A DNA stretch of 64,000 nucleotides, taken from the NCBI RefSeq assembly GCF_017303155.1, contig NZ_JAEKJR010000001.1:310001-374000 (forward strand), read 5' to 3'. The notes under the pieces were generated by a model. It did not search any database and was not told the origin of the DNA. It saw only the letters and a program-made list of their open reading frames with translations. Positions 59,441 through 64,000 of the stretch are shown here, piece after piece. Position numbers and translations under genes: made by a program. Origin of the DNA: Microbulbifer salipaludis (GTDB taxonomy: Bacteria > Pseudomonadota > Gammaproteobacteria > Pseudomonadales > Cellvibrionaceae). Position 1 is the stretch's first letter. Each line of letters starts with the position of its first letter.

Positions 59441-60601
59441 TTACTTATTCTTGAAATTGAGAATGTCGATGGGCTGCACGGTGTCGCCCATGTTGTTGCC
59501 GAAGGCATTGCGCTGGTAGGTAATTACCGCAGCGAGATCCACTTCATTCAACTGTGCACCGAAGGCCTGCATGGCAGGATTATTGGGCGAGCCGTTCACC
59601 ACCATACTCAAGTGGCCATCCATACCGCCGGTAGCGACTTTGGAGCCGGCAATAGCCGGGAAGGTGCCGGGCACACCCTGACCACCGGGAAGGTGACAGG
59701 CCGCGCATGCGCGGTTGTACACGTTTTTGCCACGCTCGTAGAGCTCGTCGAAGGTGAAGGTTTTGTTGGTGAGCTCCTTGATCAGGGCCGCCTGCTCGGC
59801 GCGCTTGCTCAACCAGGAGTGATATTCATCTTCCGGTACCGCCTTGACCACGATCGGCATAAAGCCGTGATCCTTGCCACATAGCTCGGCGCACTGACCG
59901 CGGTAGATGCCGGGCTCATCGATACGCGTCCACGATTCGTTGACGAATCCAGGGATCGCATCTTTTTTCACTGCCAGGTCCGGCACCCACCACGCGTGGA
60001 TAACGTCATTGGCGGTAATCAGGAAGCGAATTTTCTTGTTGATCGGCACCACCATCGGCTCGTCAACTTCCAGCAGGTAGTTATCGCTCTTGGGTTGCTG
60101 GTTGTTGATTTGCGAGGCGGGGGTGGCGAGATTGGAGAAGAAGGAGACATCGGAACCCAGGTAGTCGTATTTCCACTTCCACTGGTAGCCGGTGATCATA
60201 ATATCGAGATCGGCGTCCTTGGTGTCGTAGATATCGTACAGGGTTTTGGTGGCGGGTATCGCCATGCCCACCAGAATCAGGGTGGGTACTATGGTCCACG
60301 CCAGTTCCACCAGCGTACTCTCGTGAAATTGTGCAGCCTTGTAACCCTTGCTTTTGCGATGACGCCACATGCTGTAGAACATCACGCTAAACACCACCAC
60401 GCCGATTGCCACGCAGATCCAGAAAATCAGCATGTGCAATTCGTAAGTGGTACGGGAAACTTCGGTAACCCCCTGGGTCATATTGACCCCCCAACGCTGA
60501 ACGCCCTCCTGTGCTTTTTCTGCCGCTTCTTGAGCGAGCGCACCGGGAGCGAGAACCGTGAGGGTCAGGAAGGCGAACAGCCGTTTTAAGCCCATCAACA
60601 T
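59441..60601 (-). CDS. ctaC: Cytochrome c oxidase subunit II with fused cytochrome c domain
   Basis: A 386-residue subunit II. After a signal peptide (FAFLTLTVLAPGALA) come two helices and a periplasmic cupredoxin domain with the CuA site CAELCGKDHGFM. A C-terminal cytochrome c domain has CAACH in RACAACHLPGGQGVPGTFP, giving a caa3-like layout. The ATG at 60601 fits the signal peptide; upstream in-frame sequence to 60712 is not needed. It is the first gene of the cox operon; the promoter must lie in the 417-base gap upstream. Confidence 0.94.
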   Translation of the reverse strand: MLMGLKRLFAFLTLTVLAPGALAQEAAEKAQEGVQRWGVNMTQGVTEVSRTTYELHMLIFWICVAIGVVVFSVMFYSMWRHRKSKGYKAAQFHESTLVELAWTIVPTLILVGMAIPATKTLYDIYDTKDADLDIMITGYQWKWKYDYLGSDVSFFSNLATPASQINNQQPKSDNYLLEVDEPMVVPINKKIRFLITANDVIHAWWVPDLAVKKDAIPGFVNESWTRIDEPGIYRGQCAELCGKDHGFMPIVVKAVPEDEYHSWLSKRAEQAALIKELTNKTFTFDELYERGKNVYNRACAACHLPGGQGVPGTFPAIAGSKVATGGMDGHLSMVVNGSPNNPAMQAFGAQLNEVDLAAVITYQRNAFGNNMGDTVQPIDILNFKNK

Positions 60602-61018
60602 CGCCTGCAGATCTCCATGTTTGTTATTCTCGCGGGCCGCTTTTCCGCGGTCGCATGGCTGCTGCCACCCACACAGGAAAAACCCGTGGGCGGTCGCGGC
60701 GCTGCAAACCACAAACTAGCGAAACCCTGTAACAGCGGCTGGCTGTTCGGAGGACTGGAGTCTGCCCCGATCCTGGGATCGGGTTATATTCCACACATCA
60801 TGATGTGGACATGCTGTAGTAAACCAAGACTACATACACTGTTCGCACACCGGGCGAGGACCTCGACTGCGCGATACTGCTGACAGTGCAACTTGTTATT
60901 TTTTACTTCAGATGTCGTCGCCCGGAAGGTACAACCAACAACCTGTGTCTTTTGTCGCATCTAGCGTTTTCAAAAGAAACACATTGCCAGAACAAAGTCA
61001 ATTAAATCGCCAACTTAC
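60602..61018. other. Intergenic region with palindrome upstream of cox operon and MATE gene
   Basis: Between divergent ctaC and the MATE gene lie a 14-base perfect palindrome, CACATCATGATGTG (60794-60807), and a small hairpin CCCGATC-CTGG-GATCGGG (60766-60783). Either could be an operator site for the cox operon. No -35/-10 pair was convincing. Confidence 0.4.
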
Positions 61019-62398
61019 ATGAAAAATTCACCGGTGCGCCCTGGTGCCATTTCCCGCCGTTTTCGCGCTCCCTGTGTGCGTGTGTGGCAACTGGCCTGGC
61101 CCATGATTCTGAGCAACATCACCGTGCCGCTGCTGGGTGCGGTAGACACCGCTGTGCTCGGCCATTTGTCGAGTCCGGAATATCTTTCCGGTGTTGCGAT
61201 CGGCGCCAGTGTGATTTCCATGCTGCTGTGGGCCTTCGGCTTTCTGCGGATGGGCACCACTGGGCTGGTGGCGCGCGCCAATGACGACGCCGACGGAGCG
61301 GCCTGGCTGTTGCGCGCGCTTTGCCTGGCGGGGGTACTGGGGTCGCTGCTGTTGTTGCTGGCGTCGCCACTGTTGCCGGTCATCGTGCAGTGGATGAACG
61401 CCAGCGCCGAGGCCAGCCCCCACGCCCACGCTTACCTGCAAATCCGCCTGCTGAGTGCGCCGCTGGCGCTGGCCAACTTCGCCCTGCTGGGTTTCTTCAT
61501 CGGCCGCCTGGACAGTCGCGCGCCGCTGGCAATCCTGGTCACCGCCAACCTGCTGAACATCGTCCTCGACCTGCTGCTGATCCTCGGGCTGGGAATGGGG
61601 GCACAAGGCGCGGCCTGGGCCTCGGTGTGCGCGGATGTTTGCGGCTTCGCTATGGGTCTGTGGCTAATGGGCAAACGCCATCAGCCGGCGGTCACGCAAA
61701 TACGGCGGGTGCTGCTTGAGTCGAATTTCTGGCCTTGGCGCAATGCAGCGCCCTGGCGCGAACTGCTGCACATCAATGCGGATTTGTTTGTGCGCACCTG
61801 CCTGCTGCTGTTCACGCTGACATTTTTCACTGCACAGGGGGCTGCTCAGGGGGATACGGTGCTGGCGGCCAACGCCATACTGCTGCAATTGCTGATGATG
61901 ACTTCCTACGCGCTGGACGGTTTCGCCCATGCCACCGAGTCACTGGTAGGGCGTGCGGTGGGTCGCCGGTCGATGGCGCAGTTTGTGCGCACCAACGCGG
62001 CGGCCGGCACCTGGGCGCTGACGTCTGCGGTGCTGATCACTTTACTGCTAATCGGCGGAGAACACTGGATATTGCCGCTGTTCACCAATATTCCCGCGGT
62101 TTTATCCGCATCTCTGGAGTACTACACCTGGCTGTGCGCACTGCCGCTGGTGGCGGTTTGGAGCTATCAGTTGGACGGCGTTTTCATTGGCGCGGGCAAA
62201 AGCCGGCAAATGCGTGACACGATGATCATCGCCACTGTGATGGTGTTTTTACCTTGCTGGTGGCTTACCCGCCACTGGGGCAACGATGGCATCTGGTTTA
62301 GCTTATTTTTGTGGTTTGGCGCACGTTCTTGCGGATTGATGGTCTACTTTTATAACTACACTAAGAACAACCATTGGATGTCATTGGAGCTACGCTAG
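61019..62398 (+). CDS. MATE family efflux transporter (DinF-like)
   Basis: A 459-residue inner-membrane exporter with about 12 helices. The first helices read LAWPMILSNITVPLLGAVDT and AVLGHLSSPEYLSGVAIG, the usual MATE start; GFLRMGTTGLVARAND and ANAILLQLLMMTSYALDGFA are typical of the DinF subgroup. Substrates may be drugs or metabolites, driven by Na+ or H+. It stands alone, divergent from ctaC. Confidence 0.92.
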   Translation: MKNSPVRPGAISRRFRAPCVRVWQLAWPMILSNITVPLLGAVDTAVLGHLSSPEYLSGVAIGASVISMLLWAFGFLRMGTTGLVARANDDADGAAWLLRALCLAGVLGSLLLLLASPLLPVIVQWMNASAEASPHAHAYLQIRLLSAPLALANFALLGFFIGRLDSRAPLAILVTANLLNIVLDLLLILGLGMGAQGAAWASVCADVCGFAMGLWLMGKRHQPAVTQIRRVLLESNFWPWRNAAPWRELLHINADLFVRTCLLLFTLTFFTAQGAAQGDTVLAANAILLQLLMMTSYALDGFAHATESLVGRAVGRRSMAQFVRTNAAAGTWALTSAVLITLLLIGGEHWILPLFTNIPAVLSASLEYYTWLCALPLVAVWSYQLDGVFIGAGKSRQMRDTMIIATVMVFLPCWWLTRHWGNDGIWFSLFLWFGARSCGLMVYFYNYTKNNHWMSLELR

Positions 62399-62520
62399 CG
62401 AGTCCTCTTCCAACGTTAAGCAGTCTTGTCTTTCTCTTGAGCAGAGTTCCGCACAGGAGCCAGCGGGGGGCCCGCAGACAATGAAACGGGGAGGCGGTTT
62501 CGTCGTTTTTGTTTTGATGT

Positions 62521-63180
62521 ATGCCTGACCATTATCAACTGATCCAGCAGTGCATTGATCGCGCCGTCACCGCCGAACAGGCCCGTGGCAGGTTTCGACG
62601 TTCCCTGCACGACACCCTGCCAAGCCTTCATCGAAGTATTCATTTGCCGCAACGGGATGCCCCGCTGCACATCACCTGTTTTGTCATTCGGTATATCCAG
62701 GCGATCCCGTCGTGGCTGAAGCGCCTGGATGAACTGTGCCATGCAGGCGGCCTGAACTTTGTTCCCGTGCGCGAGCTGATCCTGCACAGTTTCAGTGAGA
62801 TTCCCGAGCGACAGCCGCACGAGCACGGCCTGGGTTCGATTCTCGATGAGGCGTACCTGGCCCACCGTACCATGGAAGAAATCAACGATGCGCTGCACCC
62901 GATATGCGGCACACCACTGCTGCCGATGGACCCCATGGTGGCCAATCTGGTGGTGCGGGAACTGCTGGGGGAAGCACTGGCCTGCCAGCTCGACAGCCTG
63001 GCGGACGTTTTACTGCACCGCTTTGAGCCTACCGAGCTGGACCCGAAGCGACTGGTATCGATGATTCTGCACAAGCAACGCTACGACGACGCACCGGGAG
63101 AGTGGCCAGACTTCGCACGTCATATGCAGATTGATTTGCGCGCGCCCTCCCTGCCACACCATATGGATCTTTCGCACTGA
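62521..63180 (+). CDS. Conserved hypothetical protein
   Basis: A 219-residue soluble protein without signal peptide or membrane helix. It is helical and rich in His and Leu (HDTLPSLHRSIHLPQ, GSILDEAYLAHRTMEEINDA, LGEALACQLDSLADVLLHRF), ending PSLPHHMDLSH. No family recognised. It is convergent with the last gene of the window, 14 bases apart. The ATG at 62521 lacks a clear ribosome site, so the start is uncertain. Confidence 0.6.
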   Translation: MPDHYQLIQQCIDRAVTAEQARGRFRRSLHDTLPSLHRSIHLPQRDAPLHITCFVIRYIQAIPSWLKRLDELCHAGGLNFVPVRELILHSFSEIPERQPHEHGLGSILDEAYLAHRTMEEINDALHPICGTPLLPMDPMVANLVVRELLGEALACQLDSLADVLLHRFEPTELDPKRLVSMILHKQRYDDAPGEWPDFARHMQIDLRAPSLPHHMDLSH

Positions 63181-63194
63181 GGGTGCGCGGCCGC

Positions 63195-64000
63195 TTACTG
63201 CTCGACGATCTGACGCCAGTTAGCAAAAAAATCCACCTCGCTTTGCAATAGCATACGGTTCAGCTCGTCCGCCTCGCGGTGTATTTTCTTATTGTAAAAA
63301 TACAGACTGCCGCCGCGCAGGGTAAAACCCTTCGGGTTGTCAGTGAGCAGTTGATAAAAGGCTTCCTGCCGCTCCAGATACTGGAGTACGCGCCGCTTGC
63401 TGAATCTACCCTTGCGGTATTTCTGAAAGATCGCCGCCTGCAAATTCTGCTCGGTTAGCACACGTGCTTCTGGCGATATCCTGCTCACGTCCAGTAAACG
63501 TTTTATGTCAGCACGCAAGTCATCAAGGTACCTGTCGGCAGCCTCTGCAGCCACCTTGGTGCGATAGATGGCCCTCTTGCGCCGCTCTTGAAACGGTTCA
63601 CTTTTCGCGGTTTCGAGGCTCCACAGTGGCTTTTTAGCCATTTCCGCCATCGGCCGGAAAATCGTTTTGTGCTGACGATTGGAATTAACTGTCAGTCGAT
63701 CGCATACCTCCAGCGCGCCCTGCCAGTCCGCAAAGGGTTTGCCCTCATACACAGCATCCGGCAGAGCCGCTACCCGCTGCTCCAGGTGCTCCACCTCAGC
63801 CATTAACTGCGCTGGATTTTTGGCCCAGTCATTGGCCTGTAAGGCAAACAGAGACAGTAAGCCCTGGTTGGCGCAGCGGGTAATAAGGTGCGCGGTAAGT
63901 GCGTGCTGCTTTTCACGTACTTCGCGATAGTGATCCAGGCCGTAAAAAGCAGCGATAGTGAGGACGATCGCCAGCGCGACCAGTGGATAAATTTTTTTCA
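63195..64000 (-). CDS. Membrane-anchored hypothetical protein (start just outside window)
   Basis: The minus-strand frame is open from the stop at 63195 to the last base of the window; the final two bases are TG, so the initiation codon most likely straddles the edge (first base at 64001), giving 268 residues. The N-terminus reads KKIYPLVALAIVLTIAAFYG, a signal anchor, then a helical region (DHYREVREKQHALTAHLIT) and a mostly alpha-helical, Arg/Lys-rich domain. An ATG at 63803 would drop the anchor. Family unknown; the coiled-coil-like pattern resembles the sensor or scaffold part of envelope proteins. Confidence 0.6.
   Translation of the reverse strand, partial: KKIYPLVALAIVLTIAAFYGLDHYREVREKQHALTAHLITRCANQGLLSLFALQANDWAKNPAQLMAEVEHLEQRVAALPDAVYEGKPFADWQGALEVCDRLTVNSNRQHKTIFRPMAEMAKKPLWSLETAKSEPFQERRKRAIYRTKVAAEAADRYLDDLRADIKRLLDVSRISPEARVLTEQNLQAAIFQKYRKGRFSKRRVLQYLERQEAFYQLLTDNPKGFTLRGGSLYFYNKKIHREADELNRMLLQSEVDFFANWRQIVEQ

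Noticed and set aside
1..64000. CRISPR arrays, tRNA or rRNA genes, transposases, phage genes
   Set aside because: No regular spacer-repeat array, cloverleaf with CCA-type end, rRNA motif or recombinase motif was seen on either strand.

Overview
The window looks like chromosome of a marine, alginate-eating gammaproteobacterium, most likely Microbulbifer or a close relative (an inference; no rRNA is present). The evidence is a complete alginate utilisation locus with SusD-less TonB receptors and PL6/PL7/PL17 lyases, together with core gene orders shared with Pseudomonas-like genomes (polA, engB, cytochrome c4, dsbA; the cox/cta cluster; znu).

Layout. 1-6.2 kb: a minus-strand, visibly A+T-richer polysaccharide cluster (four glycosyltransferases, a WecG/TagA/CpsF enzyme and a sulfotransferase). 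6.6-8.7 kb: ferredoxin-NADP reductase behind a repeat-rich promoter, and a second sulfotransferase. 9.2-11.7 kb: a LysR regulator convergent with a RimK-type ATP-grasp ligase. 12.0-29.9 kb: the alginate locus, comprising a FadR-type regulator, two TonB receptors, PL6, PL17, KdgF cupin, MFS transporter, DEH reductase, KDG kinase and a multimodular PL7. PL7 and PL6 cut polymer outside the cytoplasm, the TonB receptors import oligomers, PL17 releases monomers, KdgF linearises them, the MFS protein carries them inward, and the reductase and KdgK yield KDPG. The KDPG aldolase is not in the window.

30.3-38.9 kb: two lipoproteins, a GNAT/C39 fusion, an M28 peptidase, a metallo-beta-lactamase-like protein, an ACT protein, two tandem paralogous exported proteins and an orphan FTR1-associated cytochrome. 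39.1-44.9 kb: dsbA, cytochrome c4, engB and polA. The polA-engB gap is the position of Spot 42 in enterics and ErsA in Pseudomonas; here it carries two strong minus-strand terminators, a sigma-E/AlgU-type promoter and C-rich loops, and is the most interesting non-coding region. 45.2-48.4 kb: an exported protein of unknown function and the znuA/znuCB zinc importer around a Zur-like palindrome. 48.4-51.5 kb: three tiny membrane proteins, a decayed copy of the 3' end of a CPBP protease gene, an A+T-richer M19 dipeptidase and the intact CPBP gene. 51.6-60.6 kb: the aa3-type cytochrome oxidase genes with assembly factors. 61.0-64.0 kb: a MATE exporter and two proteins of unknown function, the last running off the edge.

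No tRNA, rRNA, CRISPR array, transposase or phage gene was seen. Many long open frames opposite the G+C-rich genes are shadows and are omitted. Start codons were moved inward where a Shine-Dalgarno sequence, signal peptide or neighbouring gene favoured it.
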